DNA of 64,000 bases from an uncultured Oscillospiraceae bacterium. GTDB lineage: Bacteria; Bacillota; Clostridia; Oscillospirales; Oscillospiraceae. The stretch covers positions 71,858-135,857 of the forward strand of contig CAJTLI010000001.1 in the NCBI GenBank assembly GCA_910577525.1, in the 5' to 3' direction. This document shows positions 15,218-24,042 of the stretch, piece after piece; the stretch's first letter is position 1, and every line of letters begins with the position of its first letter. The translations under genes were made by a program, and so were the position numbers. A model generated the notes under the pieces. That model saw only the letters and a list, made by a program, of their open reading frames with translations. It ran no database searches and was not told the origin of the DNA.

Positions 15218-17287
15218 ATGAGCTATTCTCCCCACAATATCCGCAACATCTGCCTGCTGGGCCATGGCGGCAACGGCAAAACCACCCTCGTCGAGAGCTT
15301 TCTGCGCATGACCGGTGTCATCGACCGTCTGGGCAAGACCACCGACGGCAACACCGTTTGCGATTATGATCCCGAGGAGATCAAGCGTCAGATCTCCATC
15401 TCCGCCGCCGTGGCTCCCGTGGAGTACAACGGCTGCAAGATCAACGTGCTGGACGCCCCCGGCAATTTCGACTTTGCCGGCGAGGTGGCCGAGTGCCTGT
15501 CCGTGGCCGACGCGGGGGTGCTGGTGTGCGCCGCCAAGGGCGGGCTGTCCGTGGGCACCGAGCGGGCTTGGCGCCTGCTGGACCAGCGGAAGCTGCCCCG
15601 CATCGTCTATATCTCCAAGATGGACGAGGACAACATCGACTTCAACTCCGCCTTCGAGACCCTGCGGGAGTCCTTTGGCAAAAGCATTGCCCCGCTGGTG
15701 GTTCCCATCTGGGACGCGAGCAAGAAAGTCACCGGCGTGGTGGACGTGGTCCACAAGCGCGCCTTTGAGCCCGCCGGCAACAAGCGCAAGGAGGTCCCCA
15801 TCCCCGCCGACAAGCAGAGCGTGGTGGACGAGCTGTACGACCAGCTGATGGAGTCCGTGGCCGAGACCAGCGAGGAGCTGATGGAGAAGTTCTTCTCCGG
15901 CGAGTCCTTTACCTATGCCGAGATCATTCAGGGCCTGCGCTCCGGCGTGCGGGACTGCTCCCTGGTCCCCGTGGTGTGCGGCTCCTCCTTCACGGGGCTG
16001 GGCACCCTGATGCTGCTGGATTTCATTGTGGACCTGCTGCCCAATCCCCTGGAGGGCGTCCCCGCCGCCGCCTCCAACAAGGACGGCGAGCCGGAAAAGT
16101 TCATTGTCTCTCAGGGCGCGGTTCCCGCCGCCTTCGTGTTCAAAACCGTGGCCGACCAGTACGGCAAGTTCTCCTTTGTCAAGGTCATTTCCGGCAGCCT
16201 CACCCCCGACCTGACCCTGGTGAACGCCACCACCGGCCAGAATGAAAAGCTGGGCCGCCTGTACACCATGCGGGGCAAGAAGAGCGAGGAGGTTAAGGAG
16301 CTGGCCTGCGGCGACATCGGCGCCATCGGCAAGATGGACCGCCTCAAGACCGGAGATACCCTGTGCGACGCCCGGAAGTTTGTCAAGCTGGACCCCATTC
16401 CCTTCGCCGAGCCCAACTTCTCCAAGGCCATCGCCCCCAAGACCCGGGGCCAGGAGGACAAGATCGCCGCCGGTCTGGGCCGCCTCAACGAGGAGGACCC
16501 CACCTTCAACGTGGTGAACAACGCCGAGACCCATCAGATGGTAGTCACCGCCGCCGGAGACATCCAGATGGACGTGCTGGTGAGCAAGCTCAAGAGCCGC
16601 TTTAACGTGGACGCGGAGCTGTCCGAGCCCCGGGTGGCCTATCGGGAGAAGATCCGCAAGAGCGTGTCCAAGCAGGGCCGCCACAAGAAGCAGACCGGCG
16701 GCTCCGGCCAGTTCGGCGACGTGTGGATTCGCTTCGAGCCCTGCGACAGCGAGTCCTTGGAGTTCTGCGAGGAGGTCGTGGGCGGCGCGGTGCCCAAGAA
16801 CTTCTTCCCCGCCGTGGAGAAGGGCCTCCGGGAGGCCTGCGTTCACGGCGTGCTGGCGGGCTACCCCATGGTCAACCTGAAGGCTACCCTGTACGACGGC
16901 TCCTACCACCCGGTGGACTCCTCCGAAATCGCCTTCAAGACCGCCGCTCAGCTGTCCTACAAGGCCGCCCTGCCCGAGGCGTCCCCCGTGCTGCTGGAGC
17001 CGGTGGGCGAGCTGAAAGTCACCATCCCCGACAGCTACATGGGCGATGTCATGGGCGACATCACCAAGCGCCGGGGCCGTGTGCTGGGCATGAATTCCGC
17101 CGGCGGCGGCAACCAGACCCTGGAGGCCGAGGTGCCTATGGCTGAGATGATGAGCTACGCCATCGACCTGCGGGCCATGACCCAGTCCCGCGGCACCTTC
17201 ACCCTGCACTTCGTGCGCTATGAGGAGTGCCCCGGCCCCGCCCAGGAAAAGGCTATCGCCGCCGCGAAGGCCATGGCGGAGGAATAA
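15218..17287 (+). CDS. Elongation factor G-like GTPase (FusA2/EF-G_bact type)
   Basis: A 689-residue five-domain translational GTPase. G1 is GHGGNGKTTL (residues 15-24). The switch II motif reads DAPGNFDF (about 77-84) where canonical EF-G has DTPGHVDF, so the catalytic histidine is Asn. G4 reads SKMD. Domains III-V are complete (GGSGQFGDVWIRFEP, LAGYPMVNLKATLYDGSYHP, PDSYMGDVMGDITKRRGRVL). These changes and the N-terminus fit the EF-G-like paralogue family rather than housekeeping FusA, which normally sits with rpsL/rpsG. ATG 15218 (MSYSPHNIRN) has TAAGGAGT upstream. It is transcribed alone between its own promoter and a strong terminator. Likely cytoplasmic and ribosome-associated; its precise role is unknown. 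Confidence 0.9.
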   Translation: MSYSPHNIRNICLLGHGGNGKTTLVESFLRMTGVIDRLGKTTDGNTVCDYDPEEIKRQISISAAVAPVEYNGCKINVLDAPGNFDFAGEVAECLSVADAGVLVCAAKGGLSVGTERAWRLLDQRKLPRIVYISKMDEDNIDFNSAFETLRESFGKSIAPLVVPIWDASKKVTGVVDVVHKRAFEPAGNKRKEVPIPADKQSVVDELYDQLMESVAETSEELMEKFFSGESFTYAEIIQGLRSGVRDCSLVPVVCGSSFTGLGTLMLLDFIVDLLPNPLEGVPAAASNKDGEPEKFIVSQGAVPAAFVFKTVADQYGKFSFVKVISGSLTPDLTLVNATTGQNEKLGRLYTMRGKKSEEVKELACGDIGAIGKMDRLKTGDTLCDARKFVKLDPIPFAEPNFSKAIAPKTRGQEDKIAAGLGRLNEEDPTFNVVNNAETHQMVVTAAGDIQMDVLVSKLKSRFNVDAELSEPRVAYREKIRKSVSKQGRHKKQTGGSGQFGDVWIRFEPCDSESLEFCEEVVGGAVPKNFFPAVEKGLREACVHGVLAGYPMVNLKATLYDGSYHPVDSSEIAFKTAAQLSYKAALPEASPVLLEPVGELKVTIPDSYMGDVMGDITKRRGRVLGMNSAGGGNQTLEAEVPMAEMMSYAIDLRAMTQSRGTFTLHFVRYEECPGPAQEKAIAAAKAMAEE

Positions 17288-17371
17288 TGCAGATCAGAGA
17301 ATCCCGCGGCCGGCGGCGCGCCGCCTGAAAAAAGCCGGGTGGAATCTGAAGCAGGAATTATTCAAGAGGCC

Positions 17372-17416
17372 AAAAAAGGGCTTGCCGCCTGGGAATCCCA
17401 GGCGGCAAGCCCTTTT
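17372..17416 (+). terminator. Rho-independent terminator after the EF-G-like gene
   Basis: AAAAGGGCTTGCCGCCTGGG pairs with its exact complement around a 3-4-nt loop and ends in TTTT. Confidence 0.9.
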
Positions 17417-17475
17417 GCCGGTCCTTGGCCGGACAACCGCTCCGGACAACCGCGTGATATGGGGAGGATTAAGCC

Positions 17476-18087
17476 ATGATTGAGATGATTGGATATTTGG
17501 GGTCCGCGTTGGTGGTGGTTTCCATGCTGATGTCGTCCGTGGTCAAGCTGCGGGTCATCAACACCATCGGCAGCGGAGTTTTCACGGCCTACGCCCTGAT
17601 GATTCACTCCTATCCCACCGCGCTGATGAACGCCGCATTGATTGCCATCAATGTTTACAACCTGATTAAGCTGAACCGGCGGGATCAGAGCTACGACCTG
17701 GTGGAAGGCGCGTGGGGCGAGGGCATTTTGCGATACCTGTTAGACTACTACCGGGAGGATATTCAAACATATTTTCCGGATTTTTCAGCTGATTGCAGAG
17801 CGGATCGTGCTTATATTGTCTGCTGCAACGGAAATCCGGCGGGTGTGCTGCTGGGAACTGACGGCGGCGAGGGAACGCTGCGGGTGCTGCTGGATTACTC
17901 GACGCCCGCCTACCGCGACTGTTCCATTGGAGCCTATCTGTACTCCAAGCTGCCCGCCAAGGGCGTCCACACTCTGCTTTTCGCGGAAGAAGGCTCACAG
18001 GCCCATAGGGCTTATCTGGAAAAAATGGGGTTTGTCAAGGAGGACGGCGTTTACATAAAGAAGCTGGACGAACTGCCTGTTCGATGA
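17476..18087 (+). CDS. YgjV-like membrane protein with C-terminal GNAT-like domain
   Basis: A 203-residue protein in two parts. Residues 1-68 carry three hydrophobic segments (MIGYLGSALVVVSMLMSSVV, INTIGSGVFTAYALMI, ALMNAALIAINVYNLIKL) matching YgjV-type inner membrane proteins. Residues 75-200 resemble an acetyltransferase fold: RAYIVCCNGNPAGVLLGT, LDYSTPAYRDCSIGAYLYSK and AHRAYLEKMGFVKEDGVY, the last typical of a GNAT C-terminus. GGGGAGG precedes ATG 17476. It has no close neighbour on its strand. The membrane part alone would be typical; the catalytic status and substrate of the second domain are unknown. Confidence 0.72.
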   Translation: MIEMIGYLGSALVVVSMLMSSVVKLRVINTIGSGVFTAYALMIHSYPTALMNAALIAINVYNLIKLNRRDQSYDLVEGAWGEGILRYLLDYYREDIQTYFPDFSADCRADRAYIVCCNGNPAGVLLGTDGGEGTLRVLLDYSTPAYRDCSIGAYLYSKLPAKGVHTLLFAEEGSQAHRAYLEKMGFVKEDGVYIKKLDELPVR

Positions 18088-18136
18088 CACCGCGTTCACT
18101 GGTCCCCCGCTCCAGCATTTTCCGTCATCCCTTGTT

Positions 18137-19006
18137 TCAATGAACGCGCTTTTGTGCAGCGTATTTGTAGGTGTTTTCCAGGTTCCCATAATATGCCTCA
18201 ATGTCGCGGCTGGCCGTGCCGGAGAACAGGATATCGATCAAGGTCAGCTGCGCGATACGCGACCCGGTGGCGCCGCTGCGGTAGACCGTTTCCGGCGAGG
18301 TGGTATACAGGACGATATCCGCCAACGCGGCCAGAGGGTTTCCGTCGCCATACTTGGTGAGCGCGATGACCACCGCGCCGCGCTCCTTGGCCACCGAAGC
18401 ATTTTCGAGCGCATCTTTCGTCCTGCCCGAGTACGAAATGATAACCGCCGCATCCCCCTGGTGAAGACTGGAGGCCAGCGTCATCTGAATATGGGAATCC
18501 TGAGAGACATTGCAGATCTTACCAATCCGAATAAATTTTTGATGGGCATCCAGAGCCACGATTCCGGAGGCGCCGGAGCCAAAGAAATCAATCCTGGGTG
18601 CTTTGGCCAAAATATCAACGGCTCGCTCCAGCTCTTTTTCATCCAGAAGATCCCTTGTTTCACTAATTGAGCACATATTGTTGGCTGTAATGCGCTCCAC
18701 AATGGACCCCATCGCCTCGTCGCCCGTCAAATCCGCCGTGATATAGGCGCTGGGGAGCGGCGGTTTCTGAGCCTGCTCTAAAATATCAGCTGTGAGCCGC
18801 CGGCGGAAATCCTTAAACCCCTCGCTGTCAAACAGCTTGCAAAAACGGACGACGGCCGCCTGACTGACGCCGCTTCCCTCCGCAACTTGGCTGATTGTGA
18901 GCCGGGGGACCTCCTGCTCACTGCGCAGAATAAATTCGGCGACAGCGCGGTCCTTTTCCCCCAGGTCCTGGTATCTCTCACGGAGTTTCAAAAGCAGATT
19001 TTCCAT
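18137..19006 (-). CDS. MurR/RpiR-family transcriptional regulator
   Basis: A 289-residue regulator. The N-terminal RpiR helix-turn-helix covers residues 1-77 (LTISQVAEGSGVSQAAVVRF is the recognition region). A C-terminal SIS sugar-phosphate-binding domain includes RIDFFGSGASGIVALDAHQK and AAVIISYSGRTKDALENA. It is the last gene of the murQ operon, 70 bp after the AmiE-like hydrolase. In Bacillus subtilis and E. coli, MurR controls murQ and senses MurNAc-6-P; the operon position makes the same job likely here. Candidate binding sites are the TAAAACTTT repeats upstream of murQ. Confidence 0.9.
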   Translation of the reverse strand: MENLLLKLRERYQDLGEKDRAVAEFILRSEQEVPRLTISQVAEGSGVSQAAVVRFCKLFDSEGFKDFRRRLTADILEQAQKPPLPSAYITADLTGDEAMGSIVERITANNMCSISETRDLLDEKELERAVDILAKAPRIDFFGSGASGIVALDAHQKFIRIGKICNVSQDSHIQMTLASSLHQGDAAVIISYSGRTKDALENASVAKERGAVVIALTKYGDGNPLAALADIVLYTTSPETVYRSGATGSRIAQLTLIDILFSGTASRDIEAYYGNLENTYKYAAQKRVH

Positions 19007-19076
19007 ATGGATACCTTCTTCAATCAGTAATATCAGACCCGCTGCCGGGACCCAGGGGTCAGTTCCATCCGCCGCT

Positions 19077-20120
19077 TTACGTATATTGCAGCACAGCCAG
19101 ATTGTGAAAAATATGCCGCATTCGGAAAATCATGTCATTATCCCGTCTCGGATGGATTCGGTTGGTCAGCAGCACAGCGTACAGCCCAATTACCGGGTCC
19201 ACCCAAAGGCTGGTCCCGGTAAAGCCCGTATGCCCGAAACTAGCCGCTGACATGAGATCCCCTGCCGGCGCGTCGGGTCCCGCCAGAATGAACCCCAGCC
19301 CCCTGTTCTGACCTTTTCCCGCGGTATAGTTGCGGGTCATTTTGTCCAGAACCGCCGGGTGGAAAAAGAGCTCCCCTGTCTCCCGAGCCGTTCCATCCAG
19401 CATCACGCCTGCCGCCCTCGCGACATCGCCGGCGGTGGAAAACAGGCCCGCGTGACCACACACGCCCCCCATAACGACGGCGTTTTCATCATGTACCTGC
19501 CCCCGCACAACCTTACCCCGCCAGGGACAGTCCTCCGTCGGGGCAACGCGGTGCATCAACCTCTCGGGCGGGGTAAAGCAGGTATCGCGCATCCCCAGCG
19601 GCCTCAGCACACGGCGGGAGACTACCTCGTCTAAAGAGGCGCCGTCCACCGCGGATATCACCTCGCCCAGGACGATATACCCCTTGGACGTGTAGCTGAC
19701 CCGGTCCGGGCTGTCAGCCCTGGGCAGCTGCCACTGGATTGCCTCCAGCAGGTCCTCCCGCGTATGGGCATGGCGGTACAGCTGAAGCTGCCCGGGGATG
19801 ACGCTGACATGGGTAAGCAGCTCCAACAGCGTGATATCCGCCTTTGGTCCGCCCCGGTACGCCGGCAGAAACCGGCAAACTGGATCGTCAAGCCTTACCA
19901 GCCCTTCCTGAAACTGGCGCATCAGCGCATATGTCACGATAATTTTTGTCAGGGAAGCCAGATCGTACAGCGTGTCCTCCCTGACCGGCCCCAGCCCGTC
20001 TCCCAGCACGCCGGCCGTACCCGCTTCCAGAATACCCTCTCGGCCGCCAATCTGCCACGCGGCGCCGGGAAAGGCGCCCTCCTCTACACAACGCTGTAGA
20101 TATTCTGTGATTGTCATCAT
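19077..20120 (-). CDS. Class C beta-lactamase-like serine hydrolase (AmiE/YbbE-like)
   Basis: A 347-residue serine hydrolase with the SxxK nucleophile motif (ASLTK, near residue 55), a Tyr motif YTS where relatives usually have YSN (VSYTSKGYIVLGEV), and a C-terminal HTGFTGTS in place of KTG. There is no signal peptide, so it is probably cytoplasmic. ATG 20120 overlaps the stop of the kinase (ATGA), so the two are translationally coupled. In Bacillus subtilis the murQRP-amiE-nagZ operon contains a family member, AmiE (YbbE), that removes peptides from muramyl peptides; position and family suggest the same role here. Substrate identity is inference. Confidence 0.83.
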   Translation of the reverse strand: MMTITEYLQRCVEEGAFPGAAWQIGGREGILEAGTAGVLGDGLGPVREDTLYDLASLTKIIVTYALMRQFQEGLVRLDDPVCRFLPAYRGGPKADITLLELLTHVSVIPGQLQLYRHAHTREDLLEAIQWQLPRADSPDRVSYTSKGYIVLGEVISAVDGASLDEVVSRRVLRPLGMRDTCFTPPERLMHRVAPTEDCPWRGKVVRGQVHDENAVVMGGVCGHAGLFSTAGDVARAAGVMLDGTARETGELFFHPAVLDKMTRNYTAGKGQNRGLGFILAGPDAPAGDLMSAASFGHTGFTGTSLWVDPVIGLYAVLLTNRIHPRRDNDMIFRMRHIFHNLAVLQYT

Positions 20121-21067
20121 AGACTTCCCCCCGCAGCCGCCCACCGGGCCATTAGGACCGCGCCGGCTGCAGCGTCGGCTTTTGCTTCATAATATACCAT
20201 GTTTCCCCAGCCTGTGTCCAGCTTTTCCTTTAAAAACTTCCGGACATAGGGCTCCTTTTTCAGGACGCTGCCAGTATATGCGATTGGCCCTTGCGGCAGC
20301 TCCAATACTGTGACGACTGCGGACGCGATTTCAAATAAATGCTCCGCCGCATTCCGGGCGATCTCCAACGCCGCTTGGTCGCCGGCTTGACACGCGGCGG
20401 TGATCAGCGGCGCGCAGGCCGCGATGGCGTCTTTCCTGGTATGGGGGTCGTAGACGAAGGCGATGATGTCGCCCCTTGAGGCAATCCCATACTGCTTTTG
20501 AACCGCCTCAGACAACAGGGTCGGCGGAATCCTTTTATCCAGCGCCTTCAAAACCGCGGACAGGATATCCCGGCCGATAGCATAACCGCTTCCCCCGTCG
20601 TCAATGATGTGTCCGCCGCCCCCGGCCAAATGGAAGCGCCCGCCCTTTCCGCCAAAGCATGACGAACCAGTTCCTGACACCAACACAATCCCTTCCCGGT
20701 CTAGGTGTGCGCCGTACAGAGCGGCCGCCGCGTCTGTTTCAACGGTCAGTGGAATCCCGGGAAAAATCCGTCCGATCGATTCGCGGAAAAAAGGGATCGT
20801 GCGAGGGTCGGCGGCCCCGGCTACGCCGGCGCCGATTCCCTTGCAGCGTTGTCCGCCGCGTGCCCGGACCGCATCCGCAGCCTGCCGGAACAGCTTTTCC
20901 AAGGACGCGCCCGCCTCCCGCTGCGGGACGCTGCAAATGTTCAGCGGCCCTCCCTGCACACATATAGGGGCGCCACCATCTTCAAAATCGATCAGGAGGG
21001 TGCTTCTCGTCCCACCCCCGTCGATGCCGATATAGTAGCCCTGCGCATCTATGGCTGCCAACCTCAC
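20117..21067 (-). CDS. BadF/BadG-family sugar kinase (MurNAc/GlcNAc kinase, MurK-like)
   Basis: A 316-residue ASKHA-fold kinase. The phosphate-1 motif is YIGIDGGGTRSTLLIDFEDG, the connect/phosphate-2 region is VLVSGTGSSCFG, the glycine-rich adenosine-contact loop is GGGGHIIDDGGSGYAIGRDI, and a late motif is GPIAYTGSVLK. Family members include N-acetylglucosamine kinase and clostridial MurK, which phosphorylates MurNAc and GlcNAc. With ABC uptake and murQ in the same operon, a MurNAc kinase is the expected missing step. The start is uncertain: GTG 21067 lies only 3-4 nt after GAAGGAG, and TTG two codons later would be better spaced. A short repeat element occupies the gap from the preceding gene. 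Confidence 0.85.
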   Translation of the reverse strand: MRLAAIDAQGYYIGIDGGGTRSTLLIDFEDGGAPICVQGGPLNICSVPQREAGASLEKLFRQAADAVRARGGQRCKGIGAGVAGAADPRTIPFFRESIGRIFPGIPLTVETDAAAALYGAHLDREGIVLVSGTGSSCFGGKGGRFHLAGGGGHIIDDGGSGYAIGRDILSAVLKALDKRIPPTLLSEAVQKQYGIASRGDIIAFVYDPHTRKDAIAACAPLITAACQAGDQAALEIARNAAEHLFEIASAVVTVLELPQGPIAYTGSVLKKEPYVRKFLKEKLDTGWGNMVYYEAKADAAAGAVLMARWAAAGGSL

Positions 21068-21077
21068 CCGCTCCTTC

Positions 21078-21128
21078 AGGGAAGCGCTGATTAAACGCTT
21101 CTGCGGCGATTTAATCAGTCCCTCCTTA
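21078..21128. repeat. Short dispersed inverted-repeat element (copy E) inside the mur operon
   Basis: GGAAGCGCTGATTAAACG and GATTTAATCAGTCCCTCC are inverted arms related to the ends of the 26664-26831 element, with the interior reduced to CTTCTGCGGC. It overlaps the stop codon of the oxidoreductase gene and would form a hairpin just before the kinase ribosome-binding site. Confidence 0.65.
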
Positions 21129-22151
21129 GTATTGCACCGTGACCGCCTGCCTGGTTTCCGCGGATTTCATAATCGCCAGGATGGCCAGGCAGGAGTCTGC
21201 GGCCTCATCCACCGTAATATTGAACGGCTTATTCTCCGCCAAGGCCCGAACAAAGCTGTGGATATTGCCGGGGGCAAACCCCTCGACCCTTCCGTTGATG
21301 ATGGGCCGGGCGATGCAGTTGGGCGTCTGCGTGCGCTCCTCGGTCAGGATTTGAAGCATATCGCTGTTGGAGGTATTGATGTTGAAGGAGCCCCGCTCGC
21401 AGGTGATATTGCACTTCATATCGATCAGAGCCGTGTTTCCGTTGGGGACGATCCAGCCGTTTTCCATCTGGGCGATTACCCCGTTCTCGAACTCGATGGC
21501 CGTTTGATAGATATCCACCGTATCGACCCCCAGTCTCTGGAGGATCCCCTTTCGGGACAGAGAATAGACCGTCCTTGGCCGTGAGCCGCACAAATAGCTG
21601 ATGAGGTCCAGGCTGTGGCTGCCCAGGAACCACAGGATGGAGGATGAGGCCGACCAGCTGAGCATATCCGTCGCCACGGATTTGTTGTCGTTCAGGCGGA
21701 TATACATATTATATACGCTGCCCATTTCTCCGCTGTCAATGATCTCCTTGGCCATCGCGTAAGGCTGGCTGGAGCGGTTGTGGAGATCACACATCGCGCG
21801 CACGCCGTTGCGGGAGATGGCCTCCCGCATACGCGCGATGTCATCCCGGGTTGTGGCAAAGGGTTTTTCCACCAGAAAATCCCGCTTGGCATTGGCTGCG
21901 TCGACAGCCACCTGCGCGTGGAGGTGATCCGGCGTGGCAATCGTGACGAAGTCGCACCCGCTCTTGGCCAGCATCTCCGTATGGCTGGTATACACCTGCG
22001 GAATCCCGAATTGGGCCGCAATTTGTTCGGCCCGATTCCGGTTCAGGTCACAGATGGCGATCAGCTCGACCTCCGGCATTTCTGAGAGAGCCCTGGCGTG
22101 GAAGGAGCCAAAGATCCCCGCGCCGACAATCGCCGCTTTCAGCTTTTCCAT
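21126..22151 (-). CDS. Gfo/Idh/MocA-family oxidoreductase
   Basis: A 341-residue NAD(P)-dependent dehydrogenase of the glucose-fructose oxidoreductase type. The Rossmann motif is AAIVGAGIFGSFHARALSEM (residues 5-24). The conserved FLVEKPFATT carries the catalytic Lys near residue 95, and the C-terminal domain has the large open sheet (DTVDIYQTAIEFENGVIAQM). ATG 22151 is chosen because AAAGGA lies 9 nt upstream; an ATG two codons earlier is too close. It lies between the permease and the kinase in the murQ operon. It probably modifies an amino sugar or sugar acid taken up by the transporter; nothing in the sequence identifies which. Confidence 0.9.
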   Translation of the reverse strand: MEKLKAAIVGAGIFGSFHARALSEMPEVELIAICDLNRNRAEQIAAQFGIPQVYTSHTEMLAKSGCDFVTIATPDHLHAQVAVDAANAKRDFLVEKPFATTRDDIARMREAISRNGVRAMCDLHNRSSQPYAMAKEIIDSGEMGSVYNMYIRLNDNKSVATDMLSWSASSSILWFLGSHSLDLISYLCGSRPRTVYSLSRKGILQRLGVDTVDIYQTAIEFENGVIAQMENGWIVPNGNTALIDMKCNITCERGSFNINTSNSDMLQILTEERTQTPNCIARPIINGRVEGFAPGNIHSFVRALAENKPFNITVDEAADSCLAILAIMKSAETRQAVTVQY

Positions 22152-22195
22152 AATCATTATTCCTTTCTGTGCAATTTGTTTTGACTGGGTCCGGT

Positions 22196-23026
22196 TCAGT
22201 CCTTGACCGCGCCGAAGCTCAGACCGCGCACCATCTGCTTTTGAACCAGCATCGCAAATACCAGCACCGGCAGGGTAGAAATAGTTCCCACTGCCGACAT
22301 CTCCCCCCACACAACGCCTGTGACCGTTTTGAACAGCTGGACGATTGTCGGCACGGTACTGGCGCTGAAGGTGGTGAGCTGCATTGCGTATACAAATTCA
22401 TTCCAGGCATTGATGATACAAAAAATGGCTGTGGCCACAATCCCCGGCATTGCCAGCGGGATCACTACTCTGAGCAGAGCCTGAACCGTCGAGCACCCGT
22501 CGATCATGGCCGCCTCCTCCACCTCTCGGGGGATTTCCTCGAAAAAGCCCCGCATCATCAGCACCGTGAAGGGGATGTTAAACAGCATGTAAACCGCAAT
22601 GAGCAGCCCATGCGTATCCAAGACCTGCAGCGACGCCGCAATCACAAAAACGGGGATTACGGAGGCCACTGCCGGCAGAATCCGGATAAATGTCATAAAG
22701 AAGGAGAAGCTCTCCTTTCTGCGGAAGCTGTGCCGCGCGAGGGAATAGGCGGTCAGACTGCCCAGAACCAGGGAAACCACACAGTTCGCCACCGCGACGA
22801 TGGCGCTGTTTACCATATAGGTACCCAGATCGTGGACTTGGAAGATTGTTTTATAATTTTCAAAGGTCGGGGTAAAAAACCAGACTTCCGGCTGGTATAC
22901 CAGCACCCGTTCCTTTACGCTTACCAGCACCATCCACAAATAGGGAAAAATAGAGAGCATACACATACAGATCATCGCCAGCATAAGAAAGATCCGGCCG
23001 ATCCTCTTTTTTTTGCTCCTGCTCAT
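22196..23026 (-). CDS. ABC transporter permease, MalG type (mur operon)
   Basis: A 276-residue CUT1-type sugar permease with six predicted membrane segments. The EAA loop that contacts the ATPase reads EAAMIDGCSTVQALLRVVIP followed by LAMPGI. ATG 23026 has GGGAGAG 6 nt upstream; TTG 23032 is an alternative that would overlap the upstream permease stop. With the neighbouring permease it forms the channel of a binding-protein-dependent importer. No ATP-binding subunit is encoded nearby. Confidence 0.92.
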   Translation of the reverse strand: MSRSKKKRIGRIFLMLAMICMCMLSIFPYLWMVLVSVKERVLVYQPEVWFFTPTFENYKTIFQVHDLGTYMVNSAIVAVANCVVSLVLGSLTAYSLARHSFRRKESFSFFMTFIRILPAVASVIPVFVIAASLQVLDTHGLLIAVYMLFNIPFTVLMMRGFFEEIPREVEEAAMIDGCSTVQALLRVVIPLAMPGIVATAIFCIINAWNEFVYAMQLTTFSASTVPTIVQLFKTVTGVVWGEMSAVGTISTLPVLVFAMLVQKQMVRGLSFGAVKD

Positions 23027-23028
23027 AC

Positions 23029-23940
23029 TCAACTCTCCCTGCTCTTATTCATCACCTGAAACAGGATAAGGCTGATCAGGCTGACCAAAATAATGAGGAT
23101 CACCGCCATCGCCGAGGCCCGGCCAACAAAGTTTTGCTCGCCAAATCCGGTGTCATAGATTTTCAAACCTAAAAACCGCGTGACATTCCCAGGCCCTCCC
23201 TGCGTCAGAACATAGGGGATATCAAAGGTCTTGAGCATATCGATTGAACGCAGAAGCGCACACAGCGCAATGAGATTTTTCATCAGCGGCAGCGTGATAT
23301 AGCGGAACAGCTGCCATTGGTTCGCGCCGTCCAGCACGGCGGACTCATAGGGGCTCTCCGGAAGGGACCGCAGACCGGCATAGAGCATCAGCGTTACAAA
23401 GGGAGTGTACTGCCAGACTGTGGCGATCAGCACCGACAAAAACGCGTGGTTTGCATCCAGCCACTGGACACCCTGCCCCCCCACCGCCTTCAGAAAATAA
23501 TTGATTACCCCGAATTCGCCGTGAAACATCAGCTTCCAGATCTGAGAGACGATACTGGGCGTCATTGCGATCGGGACGATGAGGCAGGCGATGACGATGC
23601 TCTTCCCCTTAAACTCGTGGTTGAGGAGCAGTGCGCAGATCATTCCCAGGACCAGCTGAATGGCCGTGCCCAGCACCATAAAGAGGACGCTGATTCCTAT
23701 CGAGTAGTAGAATCCGCTCTCCTCCCCGGAAAACAAGCGCAGAAAATTAGAGAAACCCAAGAAGGAGACCTGGCTGAACTCCGCGCCCAAACGGTAATTG
23801 GTGAGGCTGATAACAAATACGAATAGGATTGGAACAACGAACAGAAGCAGCATGACCGCCGCCGTCGGAAAAATATAGGGAGCCCATGGGTGCTTACGCA
23901 GCCAAGGGTTTGCCGGCCTTATTTTTATATTTCGCCCCAT
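23029..23940 (-). CDS. ABC transporter permease, MalF type (mur operon)
   Basis: A 303-residue permease with six hydrophobic segments (YIFPTAAVMLLLFVVPILFV is the first). The EAA-type loop is LPESPYESAVLDGANQWQLF followed by RYITLPLMKN. ATG 23940 has GGAGGT 6 nt upstream, whereas ATG 23946 touches the Shine-Dalgarno, so MGRN is the likelier N-terminus. It precedes the second permease by 2 bp and is the partner subunit of the same importer. Confidence 0.92.
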   Translation of the reverse strand: MGRNIKIRPANPWLRKHPWAPYIFPTAAVMLLLFVVPILFVFVISLTNYRLGAEFSQVSFLGFSNFLRLFSGEESGFYYSIGISVLFMVLGTAIQLVLGMICALLLNHEFKGKSIVIACLIVPIAMTPSIVSQIWKLMFHGEFGVINYFLKAVGGQGVQWLDANHAFLSVLIATVWQYTPFVTLMLYAGLRSLPESPYESAVLDGANQWQLFRYITLPLMKNLIALCALLRSIDMLKTFDIPYVLTQGGPGNVTRFLGLKIYDTGFGEQNFVGRASAMAVILIILVSLISLILFQVMNKSRES

Positions 23941-23979
23941 GCGCATACCTCCAAATTAGAATACGGGTCGGGATATATG

Positions 23980-24015
23980 CCGGTGGGGCTGAAGGAACTT
24001 CTTCAGCCCCACCGG
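23980..24015 (-). other. Intercistronic hairpin after the substrate-binding protein gene
   Basis: CCGGTGGGGCTGAAG pairs with CTTCAGCCCCACCGG around GAACTT. There is no T-tract, so it probably stabilises or attenuates the mRNA so that the binding protein is made in excess over the permeases. Confidence 0.6.
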
Positions 24016-24042
24016 GCCCATTTCTGTAAAGCCTATTGCCAA

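Noticed and set aside
15134..17209. 691-codon minus-strand ORF opposite the EF-G-like gene
   Set aside because: Composition typical of an antisense reading of a GC-rich gene; EF-G motifs on the plus strand are unambiguous.
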